From Terramyces sp. JEL0728 (lineage: Eukaryota > Chytridiomycota > Chytridiomycetes > Rhizophydiales > Terramycetaceae): a stretch of 64,000 nt of DNA. Where the stretch lies: NCBI GenBank assembly GCA_027603945.1, contig JADIIU010000002.1, positions 1 through 64,000 on the forward strand, written 5' to 3'. The position numbers and the translations under genes were made by a program. Below the pieces are notes generated by a model. The model ran no database searches. It saw only the letters and a program-made list of their open reading frames with translations, and was not told the DNA's origin. Below are positions 49,174 through 58,752 of the stretch, in pieces (position 1 is the stretch's first letter; each line of letters opens with the position of its first letter).

Positions 49174-49806
49174 TTATTTGCTGCCTGCAATGTAACCGCA
49201 AATATCCATATCTTTAACAATCATTGAAAAACAAACTTTGACTGAACCTTCGCTTTTCACTCTTGTCATTTCCCTTCCTTGGCATTTCGCAGGAAACTTT
49301 GAATCCAAAAATTCTACATTAATTAAACCAACCTGGGAGTCTTCCCATTGCCCATCCATAAAAAGAATAAAACGGGCTGGTTGCTGTTGGAGCGTATAGA
49401 TTTACGTACTCTGTATGTCTTGTCAATTTATTTTTACTTGCCAGATGTTGTAGGCAGTCGCAGTGCTCCATAGCCTCTAACAACATCTCGTCCAAGAAAG
49501 TCAAACCCGTAAACAGCCACTATAATTGTCGGCCATCCGTAAACATTCGTAGATTTAAAAGCAACATCCAAAGGGAAGTTCCATACACATGGCCCTACTT
49601 GATCAAACGTTGTAAAAGTGGATGGCTCTGCTTGCCTTGCTAGTTGAGAAATTCCCTCTTCTAATCCATGCAAGAGCGACCAGTCTGGTCCGTAATCAAA
49701 TCCAAATTTAACGTACAAATTATCGTATTGAGATATCTGGATTAGCTTAACGTACATGTGCCGATTCTATTTGCCCAGATAGTACCACTGAGAATATGTT
49801 TGTCAT
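49174..49806 (-). CDS. B9D1: B9 domain protein B9D1 (ciliary transition zone)
   Basis: 191 aa (human 204). The B9 (C2-like) domain is intact: YDNLYVKFGFDYGPDWSLLH, GLEEGISQLARQ, VWNFPLDVAFKSTNVYGWP, DVVRGYGALRLP, and the tail GREMTRVKSEGSVKV. B9D1 with B9D2 and MKS1 forms the transition-zone gate of cilia. Together with CFAP73 it shows the organism builds a flagellum. Introns: 49314-49332, 49419-49437, 49737-49755; the ATG at 49806 lies on a short first exon encoding MTNIFSVVLSGQIESAH. Confidence 0.95.
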
Positions 49807-50075
49807 TTGAATGTAAACAACGCGTGTTGTTGTCAAGCGCAACTTGCCTTTTATCTATTACTGAGGAATTGATATTCACGGATATTTCTGATGCGTTACT
49901 TAATGAAATCAGCGTATCATTAGCTTCTGATGCAAAACAAAGGAACTGTCTCGAAAAACTTTAAAGACTGTATGCGCATTATACAAGCAACCGGATATGT
50001 TCTTTACAAGCATTTGGAATTATTACATATCGAGTTGAACTGAAAAAAGATAACGAATCGTAAAATTTTTTTCCA

Positions 50076-51452
50076 ATGATGTTGAGGTTGAGAAATTTTA
50101 GAAAGTTGAATATAAGGATTGCCAAATTCGCATCACAGTCAAACTCATCACAGATTCCTGATTTGCCAGATATAGTCCCAGAAAAACCACAGCCAGGAAA
50201 ACCAATTGAAAAGCAAGTCGAATTCAAGGAAGAATCGATTGAATTGATTGAAGATATGACGATTGAAAAATGGGATTCAGTATTTAATTATTAACAAAGA
50301 AATCTTCATTGTCAGAATCAATCGGCAAAGTATTTAGTGTTGGTGATTCCATTATGGAAAAGTTCCCCTCTGCAACTGCATCAGCATACCTGAACAAACA
50401 GGTATTTGCTAATTAACAAGTTTAAACTTACCGCAAATTCAGGACTGTTATTCCGTGCAACATCGCACTCGCTCTTGAACGAATTGGATGCAGATTCATC
50501 TAAAAAGAATGAAAGGACAATTTTGCTTTGTACTTTTACTTAACTGTAGCCGGACCAAAGGGAAGCGGGAAAAGTACGGCAATGTTTCAAATGGTAAATC
50601 ATTATGCGAATAACGGCTATTTCGTATTGTACTTCCCCAAATTATCTGAATGGACAAGTGGTATCTTTTCTTACGAATCAGCTGGCAGTACTTATCACCA
50701 ACCAGAATTGGCTTGCAAATTATTACAAACTGTATTAGCTGCAAACGAAAGCCATTTGAAGAAATTGAAATCACCAGATGGGAAAACCACACTACTTGAA
50801 TTTGTATCTGCTGGCTCAAAGAACCCAAGAATTTCGCATCAAACTCTGGCTGATTTCTTGGATCATCTATTTAAACTTCCAGAAAGGTAGTTTGTGCTAA
50901 TTCAGACCTAAAATATTTTTGGCAATAGATCAAATCAACGCTATTTACACAAAAACTGCATATTGCGACAAAGATTCGGCTCCATTAACTGCAGACAAAT
51001 TCGCAATTGCAGCCAAATTCCATTCTCTGTTGCAAACTGAATTGCAAAATGTTGCGCGATTGATAGCAGTGGACAATTCTGTTACTCAAATCAAAGCTCC
51101 ATATTTGGACATATTGTCAAAGAAATCTCTGTCGTTGAACAAAGATCCGTTACAATTGAATATCAAAAAATACAAGCAAGTCGCTGCTGAAGAATTAGAC
51201 GCGATCCTTCCAAGGGCTACTCTAAATAATGGGTTCCCTACAGTAGAAATCAAAAATCTCTGCAATTACGTAATACCAGCACTTGATAAGGCTGAAACGC
51301 ATAGCATTCTTGATTTTTATAGAAAAACTGGTGTTCTTCGCCAAGGTAAGATATTTTTAATCGTAGCTTCTGTCGATGAAAATTATACAAAGAAGCAGTG
51401 GATGATCTCGCAGGGAAATGCATTGGAACTGTTCAAAGCTTCTACATTATAA
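50076..51452 (+). CDS. DAP3: mitochondrial ribosomal small-subunit protein mS29 (DAP3)
   Basis: About 425-432 aa. The P-loop reads SGPKGSGKSTAM, followed by the mS29-specific LYFPKLSEWTSGIFSY and YHQPELACKLLQTVLAAN. mS29 is the GTP-binding component at the mitoribosomal small-subunit head. The N-terminus (MMLRLRNFRKLNIRIAKFAS) is a typical mitochondrial presequence. Introns: 50280-50299, 50402-50420, 50530-50549, 50887-50905, and probably 51346-51366, a 21-nt intron-like segment without a stop. Confidence 0.93.
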
Positions 51453-51805
51453 TAAATCATAGTCTTACAATGAATTGAGTAACCCGGAAGCCGGATTGTT
51501 GTCCAATTAGTTAAACCGGCCTTTGACTAGATCCCACATCAATAAAATTAACCGTGAGAAATCCAAAGAGTTGCCAAAATATTTACAACAATGGTAGATA
51601 TTTGGGCACTGCTACTTTTCTCATAATAAAGATTGCGTTGCAATTTGGGAATATTTGTTGCAAGTTCTTCCCTTTGTAGTTCAACCACTTTGGTAATAGT
51701 AATCAACTAAACCCCGCACTTAAATACTCTACTTGGTTACCATTAGCAAAAAATGGTTTCTGCTTAATTGAAGCAAATTGGTGACGTTTCCAAATTATCC
51801 CAAGA
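51453..51805. other. 350-bp intergenic stretch upstream of the GPCR pair
   Basis: No ORF, RNA gene or repeat was recognised. It is one of the longest spacers in this compact window and may hold the regulatory region of the first GPCR gene. Confidence 0.5.
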
Positions 51806-52850
51806 ATGAACATTGAAAGTTTGGGCTCGTCGATAATACCATTTGAATCACAAAGTGAACTGATTCTCAGTGTACTTCATTCTACAATCGCGACAATTGG
51901 ATTAATAGGTGGAGTAGTGGTGTTTATCCCAACTCTGGTCGCAAAGAATACACCATCGTCACTACTGTTACTCTCCTTATGCTGGGCAGATTTAGTTGTT
52001 TGCTTTTGCTGCGCGTATCTAGGAATTAAAGATGTGATTCATGGTGGATGGTCTTCAGGAGTATCAGGATGTATAATTGACGCAATTATGATTGACGCAG
52101 GCTGCTTTGCGTCCATATTTTCTATATTCGCTATTACTTGGGAGAGATACAATTCAGTGACAAAGCGGACTGTGTTAACATTTAAGAGTAAGATTTGCTA
52201 ATTGCAGCAGCTATTCTCTGGATTATCGTTGTATGGGTGGCGACAATGATGATTGCCGTGTTCCCTTTCTACACACTTTCATCTGCTTATAGTGTTGCCT
52301 TACAACCGGCAAAGATCGTCTGTGTAATTACTTGGTGGGACCGACATCCTGGAACAATAGCGATCGTCACATTATGCATATTTATATTGGTAACTACGCT
52401 ATGCTTTATGCTCTATGCTTATAGTATTTGCAGGCTTAACTGATAGTGAAAATTATATGGAATCTCAAGCGCGTTATAGATCCGTTGAAAAAATTCCAGC
52501 CTAATGCTCCAAGCATAAAGAAAAGTGTCACTTCCGAGGTTCTAAGCATGTCGGTTGCGACAGATAAAATGCTCAATAACCCGAAATTGGACACTGAAAA
52601 GGCATTGTTTATAAAATGCATCATTATTTGCGGCACTTATATTGCATGCTGGACGCCTTACATGTCAATGATGATTTACATGGTAGTGTTGGGCAAACCA
52701 GCTCCTTGGGTTTACGACGCGATTTGTAATTGAAAGTTAATGGTAGCGTGCTTGGCGTGTTTAAGTAATAGTGCCATCAATCCGTATCTACTTTACTTTC
52801 TATACCCACAAATCAAGCATAACGTTCAGAATTTCTTTCGATTTCCTTGA
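51806..52850 (+). CDS. rhodopsin-like (class A) G-protein-coupled receptor, copy 1
   Basis: 326 aa with seven predicted spans. Class A motifs: LCWADLVVC in TM2 (SLxxAD type), WERY at the end of TM3 in the D/ERY position, CWTPY in TM6 (CWxP) and NSAINPYLLYFLYPQI in TM7 (NPxxY). The N-terminus is short (about 25 residues), so the ligand is likely small. Introns: 52189-52208, 52424-52446, 52726-52746. A second copy follows in tandem. Class A receptors are rare in fungi. Confidence 0.88.
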
Positions 52851-52979
52851 TTTCCAATAGTATTTACACGCAAGTGACTGAATAAATCTCATTTGCAAAG
52901 TTGACTGCTGTCTTGTATACCAATTTCAACTCAACAATGGCCAGTTGGCATGGATGACGTTTTTGATATTTTTGGTTAG

Positions 52980-54068
52980 ATGAATATCAGCAGTCTAGAC
53001 GGCTCTCTGGTTCCGTTTAATAATCAAAGCGATGTGATCATCAGCATTATCCATACAATCGTTGCAGGAATTGGGCTGATGGGAGGTATTGCAGTGTTCA
53101 TACCCACTATCCTGTCAAAAAACACGCCTTCATCATTACTTCTCCTTTGTTTGTGTTGGGCAGATTTAATAGTGTGTCTTTGCTGCACGGTATTGGGAGT
53201 CAAGGGTAAATCAATAATAATCCAGATTTGATGGACGGAGGCTGGTCGACAGGAGTTTCTGGATGTATAATTGATTCGATATTGATAGACTCTGGATGTT
53301 TTGCTTCCGTTTTTTCAATCTTTGCAATTACATGGGAAAGGTACAACTCAGTTACCAAATTAACCACATTGACATACCACAGTATATGTATTTAAATTAG
53401 CGGCATATTCCTGGATTGCGGTTGTATGGACTTTGACGTTTTTAATCGCCTTATTTCCATTCTATACGCTGTCCTATGGGTATAGCATATCTCTTCAACC
53501 GGGTATGATAGTGTGTGTCATCACCTGGTGGGACAGACACCCAGCTACGATTGCAATAGTCGCCATATGCGCAGTGATGCTCTGTACAACTATATTTTTC
53601 ATCCTGTACGCATACTGTAACATATAACTGAAAGTAGTTAAGATTGTAATGGTGTTTAGAAAAGTTATTCAGCCGTTGAGAAATAGACAGGCGACCATGC
53701 TACCCGCAACCACCAATGGTATTGAATCAGAGTTACCAGCTTCTGCAACAGCTGGCGGAAAGGGCAGCACACCGCACATATACGATTCAGAAAGAAAGTT
53801 ACTTTTCAAATCAGTCATCATATGCTGCACTTACATTGCTTGCTGGACACCGTATATGATTCTAATAATTTATTCAATCGTATTGGAAACACCGATAAAT
53901 TCAACTTATGACGCGTTTGGTAAGCTATCACTGATATTAGCATGCTTGGCGTGCCTCTGCAACAGTGCCGTTAATCCATACTTGCTTCTAACGTTATATC
54001 CACAAATCCAGCAGAATGTAGTGAATTTCTCCCATTCAATTCAACGAAAACTCGGGTTGCCAATTTGA
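52980..54068 (+). CDS. rhodopsin-like (class A) G-protein-coupled receptor, copy 2
   Basis: 335 aa. Clear paralog of copy 1: LCWADLIVCLCC, TWERYNSVTK, VCVITWWDRHPATIAIV, CWTPYMILIIYSIV, NSAVNPYLLLTLYPQI. Introns: 53206-53225 (absent from copy 1), 53382-53400, 53618-53638, 53920-53940. The last is 21 nt without a stop codon; the equivalent intron of copy 1 contains a stop, which shows that it is an intron and not seven codons. Confidence 0.88.
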
Positions 54069-54078
54069 TTTATTAATT

Positions 54079-54876
54079 TCATAATTTCGAGGATGACAGG
54101 TTCTTATGCTTGTTGTAAATGTATTTCCCAATAAAACTAGAAATTAATTCTTCGTATTTGACTGGATGCGATCGCATATGTGCTACATGATCAGAGTGTA
54201 ATCCGAAATCAAAGGATTCAACCGCAGTTCCTTGCTCTTTGCATTGTTCAATTACCTCTTCAACGTCCTGGCTAGACACGAATTTATCTCCTTCAGAATA
54301 CAGGAATAGCTTTGGGATATCTTTATAGCCTTCAACAAGCAACTTTCTGTTCCTTTCAAACATGGTGTTTTGCGGAAACATTCTTCCATACCATCCAATA
54401 AAGATTTCTAGCGGTCTGATCAGGTAGGAAATCAATGTTCTCCAGAACGGTGAATAGTGCACGTAAAAGGCAGTTAGTCGAGCTTCTCTTTCTGGTCTGT
54501 GCAATGTAGGGCATGAATCCAGCACCATTGCTTCAATTTCAACAGGTGCTCCAAACAATTTTTCATATTGCTTTGTAAATCCAACCCATGAACCAATTCC
54601 TCCATTCGACATTAAGTGTGGAATAAATCTGCATCCCCCAAGGCCGACGGTTGTAGGGATATGCGGCTTTGAAGATAATAAAAATGACTTTGAAGTAGAA
54701 GTAAGTACTAACACCCTGTACCCCAAGGATGTGTACATGCTTGCGTACTTGAGAACTGATTGGGCTTTCCCGTTCATCCATCCGCAAACTACGACAACAT
54801 TAGAAGTATTCGTAAGAAACCCTGGCGAAATGAAACAATTTCCTTTCATTTGCTGAAAACCTTGCTTTTGGGCCAT
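54079..54876 (-). CDS. TMEM53/DUF829-like alpha/beta-hydrolase-fold protein
   Basis: Single-exon, 265 aa. Matches the TMEM53 (DUF829) pattern: VVVVCGWMNGKAQSVLKYAS, IPHLMSNGGIGSW (nucleophile-elbow position with Ser), LDSCPTLHRPEREARL, and a late FLYSEGDKFVSSQDVEEVIE then SDHVAHMRSHP, supplying the Asp and His of a putative triad. Human TMEM53 sits in the nuclear envelope; activity is unknown. The ATG is 48 bp from the divergent POT1 start. Confidence 0.8.
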   Translation of the reverse strand: MAQKQGFQQMKGNCFISPGFLTNTSNVVVVCGWMNGKAQSVLKYASMYTSLGYRVLVLTSTSKSFLLSSKPHIPTTVGLGGCRFIPHLMSNGGIGSWVGFTKQYEKLFGAPVEIEAMVLDSCPTLHRPEREARLTAFYVHYSPFWRTLISYLIRPLEIFIGWYGRMFPQNTMFERNRKLLVEGYKDIPKLFLYSEGDKFVSSQDVEEVIEQCKEQGTAVESFDFGLHSDHVAHMRSHPVKYEELISSFIGKYIYNKHKNLSSSKL

Positions 54877-54924
54877 TGTAATGTTTGAAATTTCGGAATT
54901 CAGAAACAAAATCTGAACCTAAAA

Positions 54925-56476
54925 ATGACGGTGGTTGATTCGGCCCAATATCAACTGACAGTTTCAAATGCAAATCAAAATAATCCGCAAATACCTGTAC
55001 TATATTTAACCAAGCTCGCACAGCACATGAACCGAAAGGTGATTTTATTTGCAGTAATTACATCAATCAAACCTCCATTCAAGACTAAAGGGACGGACTA
55101 TTCAATGACAATTGTGGTTCATGATCCTACCGTAGCTCTGAACCATGATGGGCTGTCAATCAACATTTTTGATTCAGATATAGACAAATTCAGTGCATTG
55201 AATGCAGGCGATATAGTTAAATGCAGATTCATAGTAGTTTTTTGTTTGATCTAGGTAAGAATAATGTTGATATATAGGTTTCGCATTTTGGAAGCAAGGT
55301 TCAAGCTGTTATCAACAAACGAAAGGAAGGGGCAGTCGTTAATGTCGAAACGATTGAACTTGATACCCACGAAAGTGAAATCGTAAAGTTCTTGGCCAGA
55401 CATAAAGGAACCAAGAGAAACGAAAAGGTTTACGCGAATGTTAGGCCGATAACACACATAAAGGAGATTGCCGACAGTGGATACTATGATTTATTCGGAA
55501 AGGTACTTGCGAATAAACCAGGTTGTGCTATTGGAGAAAAGTCATGGTTGCTACCTCATTGGGCTAACAGATTATACGGCGAACAATAAATTAGCGGCTC
55601 CCCTGGAAAACTTTAAGGAATCACTGCCAGAATCGATTCCAAATAATATGTTGATCGTCGTCACATGCTGGGACTTGAGGTGCAACGTTGAGTTGGGAAT
55701 GTATGTATCTCTACGAAACGCGAGGTCGAAATTGAATTCCAAAGGAAGACTTGAATTGGTTGTTCACGAAGATACACGCTACCACGACCGCTTGGCAATT
55801 AAAGAAGCTGACAGGACAAATGAATATGTTATGGCCATCAAAAAGTAATTTGAATTAACGCAGACGAGAACATGAGAATTTTGTCGCAGCTCCCATTGCT
55901 GTCAAGATTGAGGAAACAGAACAAGAAATAGCAACGCCCACAAGCGATATTACGCCAATCATAACGGTGAAAGAAACCAAAGAACAGGGAAAGTTTAAAG
56001 TCAAAATCAAAGTTGTGGATTACATGCCTTTCAAATTAGAGTACTTTGCTCGCCCATATTGCCATTATTGTAAGCAAGCGTAAGTTGCCCCTGATTTAGG
56101 TTGAATTTGACTGAAAGTGTGGTAGACTATTCATGCCCAAGCTGTCACGATGAAATATCGGATTATATATGGCTATTTACCCTGTTGGTAACTGACGACA
56201 ACCAAAACTTTATCCCGCTCATATTCAGCGAGATGCACGCAGTAATATCTACTGACATAGATTGAATTTCTTGGTGATTTTTACCCTGCACCGCTAACGA
56301 ATGATCAAGCAAAGGTCAGGGAAATGAAGGAGAAGTTGGCCAAGTATTTCTCCTTGGTGGGATTAGATAGAATCAAGGAATCAAAAGAAATCGAGTGCTG
56401 GATAAAGGCGTTCTACGTGGAGCACAACGATGAACAAGCTCTGAGATACAAATTTCTCTCCGTTACAAATAAATAG
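54925..56476 (+). CDS. POT1: POT1, telomere single-strand-binding protein
   Basis: 476 aa. The first OB fold carries the Telo_bind signature SIKPPFKTKGTDYSMTIVV. A second OB-like region (VVTCWDLRCNVELGMYVSLR, GRLELVVHEDTRYHDRLA) follows. The C-terminal part has CHYCKQ and CPSCHDE, a zinc site like that in the third OB fold of human POT1. POT1 caps chromosome ends and controls telomerase. Introns: 55234-55277 (44 nt, compound), 55503-55521, 55845-55863, 56080-56099, 56242-56260. Confidence 0.93.
55234..55277 (+). other. 44-nt compound POT1 intron: two unit-length introns joined at AG|GT
   Basis: The segment is a 21-nt unit (GTAGTTTT...GATCTAG) directly followed by a 23-nt unit (GTAAGAAT...TATATAG), each with its own donor, branch-like motif and acceptor. 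Only removal of all 44 nt restores the frame between GDIVKCRFI and VSHFGSKVQAV. Either unit alone leaves a frameshift. Confidence 0.75.
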
Positions 56477-56498
56477 TGTCAACTCTGAATGAATTTAT

Positions 56499-57192
56499 TT
56501 AAACTGAAGCAGTCAATAAGCTGTTGAGCTTGGTAATCTTTGAAGAGACTGACATGTCAATGGTGCTGTCGCCAACTTCAATGACAAGTCCACCGAGAAT
56601 TTTTGGGTCAATCTACCATTATAAACAAACAAACCTTGTTGGTTACCAACATCTTTCCTTCTTGGGCCAACTTTTGCTTGACCAAAGTTTCCTTGATCTT
56701 TGTGAGAGTTTTTTGGTCTAATTCCTAATGTTATAGCCAATTACTTTAGCAGAAGTAACGGTTACTGCAACTTCTCCTCTGAAGGCAGTCATTAAAGTTT
56801 GGAATGAATTGATAATCTTTGTGGTGTGATCCAATCTTCCATTTTCTGCCAAAAGGTTAAAGAAATTGACGGTAGTTTGGTTTGCACCTTTTCCAAGAAT
56901 TACTTCCAGTCCTCTCTTTTTGGTTGCTCGATCATATATTGGTGTTTCCAAAAACTGCTTTACTCCGGCATCCTTTCCAAGTAAAGTTTTGAGTGCAGTC
57001 AAATCTTGTTCGATTTTTGGTAATGCGTTTTCCTTTGATGCAGCAGAGAATAATGCTGAAGCATAACGTCCTTCAATACCGTGAAGTTTAACAGGAATCT
57101 GGTTAATAATCAATTACTTGGACCGTCTTTGCGGTTGCCATTGAGCGAACAATCTAGAATTAGTCGTTATTTACCTGGTGGATTCCTTTCAT
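56499..57192 (-). CDS. ATP5: F1Fo ATP synthase OSCP subunit (Atp5)
   Basis: 203 aa. OSCP/delta family: IEGRYASALFSAASKENALP, FFNLLAENGRLDHTTKIINSF, GEVAVTVTSAKELDQKTL, and the C-terminal signature IDPKILGGLVIEVGDSTIDM. OSCP links the F1 head to the peripheral stalk, which shows that the organism has respiring mitochondria. Introns: 56613-56634, 56725-56744, 57099-57117, 57154-57174; the two exons closest to the start encode the presequence. Confidence 0.96.
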
Positions 57193-57243
57193 TATTGCTT
57201 CTGATGAGAAAAAAAAGTTGGATTGAGAATTTGAAATTAAAAT

Positions 57244-57435
57244 ATGACAGAAAGCAGTTTTAAAGCCCAGTTCAAAGTTCAAAAACAGCGACAAGACCAT
57301 CTCATAAAAGAAAAGATAAGGTTAAAAAACAAGCTGAAGGAAATCAAAATCAAAGTCAAGGCTTTGAAAACAGAACGCAATTTTATCCTTGATTCAATGA
57401 TGCAGGGAAAAGAAGGGCCAGAGGAGGAAGACTAG
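57244..57435 (+). CDS. small coiled-coil protein
   Basis: Single-exon, 63 aa, almost entirely a basic coiled coil (HLIKEKIRLKNKLKEIKIKV then KALKTERNFILDSMM) with an acidic end. The pattern of paired Lys/Glu with a final LxxERxFILDxM recalls small subunits of chromatin remodellers such as the INO80 family, but this is a weak visual likeness. Confidence 0.5.
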   Translation: MTESSFKAQFKVQKQRQDHLIKEKIRLKNKLKEIKIKVKALKTERNFILDSMMQGKEGPEEED

Positions 57436-57647
57436 TATTATAATAAAGTGTATAGCCATCAGAATTGATATTCATCGCAGACACACAAGCTACAGCTTGG
57501 GTCAATTATCATCATTTGGCAAGTTTCTCAGATTAGAAATTGTGATCATTATAATCATAATTGGCTAATGGGAATCATCATTTTCGTGGAACAAATCAGA
57601 TTTGGAAAAAAATCTAAACGTCTGAAAAAACAGCATTCACTTTGGAT

Positions 57648-58492
57648 TTATTTTCTCTTCTTGGAGGTTGTTCTGCCTCTAGTTCTTCCAGTACTCGGAG
57701 AACGTGTAGTACTTGGAGATCGAGGAGTGCGGGGCTCCTCTGCAGCTACAATTTCCTCTCCAATCTTGTACAAAAATCCAAGCGCCAAAATCAAGCCGTT
57801 AAATGCCTTCAATTCGTTAAACCCAAAGCTGCTGGTATCAATGTACTTTTGAAGTGGCGAAATGATTTTATGAATAGCTCCAGGCATATCATCGTTAATT
57901 TCCAATATAAAAATTGAGGATAGCGTTACAGCCAAAATCAATGGGAAGAACCGCAGTTTGTAAGGCTGATTCCTGAAGAGCCATCCAAATATAATTCCTC
58001 CACCAGTGATAGACAAGTATCCCAGAACGATTTGCCCCGAGAACGAGTTTCTGCCGCTAAATGGCCCTACTTGAATCGATCTAAACATCAACAAAAATCT
58101 AGAAAGTGCAGCTCCCCTTGCGAATCCATCTACGATTGTAAACACTGGGTCAAATATCTCGTTGTTCAAATCCAAAAATTCAAATATATGATAATGAACC
58201 AGGACTGCACAACTGGTATAAATTGGAAGCAAGATTGGGTTGAAAAATAATTTAATCGGCTCTCCAAGAACTATGTGCGTTAGAATTCCGCCTCCAAATG
58301 CAAGACAGATTGTACAAACTTGGTTAGGAACGAAATACTAATCATTCGCAATAGAGAGTCGTTGGGAGTACAAGTCTTTTGTACGCTGTAAGCATTTGCG
58401 ACGGCGTATGCTACTTCAAATGGGACGGAGCCAACTATTGAGTTTACAGATTCGACAAATGCCATTTCACGCGTTGGAGAAACATTTTTCAT
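57648..58492 (-). CDS. TRIC-type trimeric intracellular cation channel (TMEM38 family)
   Basis: 274 aa with seven predicted spans and one intron (58319-58338). The joined exons give MIICTICLAFGGGILTHIVL followed by GEP, the hallmark FGGG...LGEP of TRIC channels; GFARGAALSRF and YLSITGGGIIFGWLF follow. Family members are K+ channels of the ER/SR that balance charge during Ca2+ release. The C-terminus is a basic Ser/Thr/Pro tail (TPRSPSTTRSPSTGRTRGR), possibly a phospho-regulated segment. Confidence 0.85.
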
Positions 58493-58752
58493 GCCAAAAT
58501 CTCACTTGGTATTAGTTCACTATAAATCAAAGTCGATTCCCTCCTTTAGTCAAAAATAAAAAAAGACAACTGCCAAAACCTTTCTGGGAAGATAATCAAT
58601 TGCGGCTCTTGTAACCCTTTATCTGGTAGATGTTGAAGGGCTGCACACCCTTTGATTCTTTATCACAGCAAAGCATCAGCTGAAGTGAACCGCAACTTGT
58701 GACTTGTAATTTCCCAAAAATTTTTAAACGATTCTTTCTGCAGCATATCAAA

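Noticed and set aside
52726..52746. In-frame stop in TM7 of GPCR copy 1, suggesting a pseudogene
   Set aside because: The stop lies inside a 21-nt intron at the same position as in copy 2; the spliced frame is intact.
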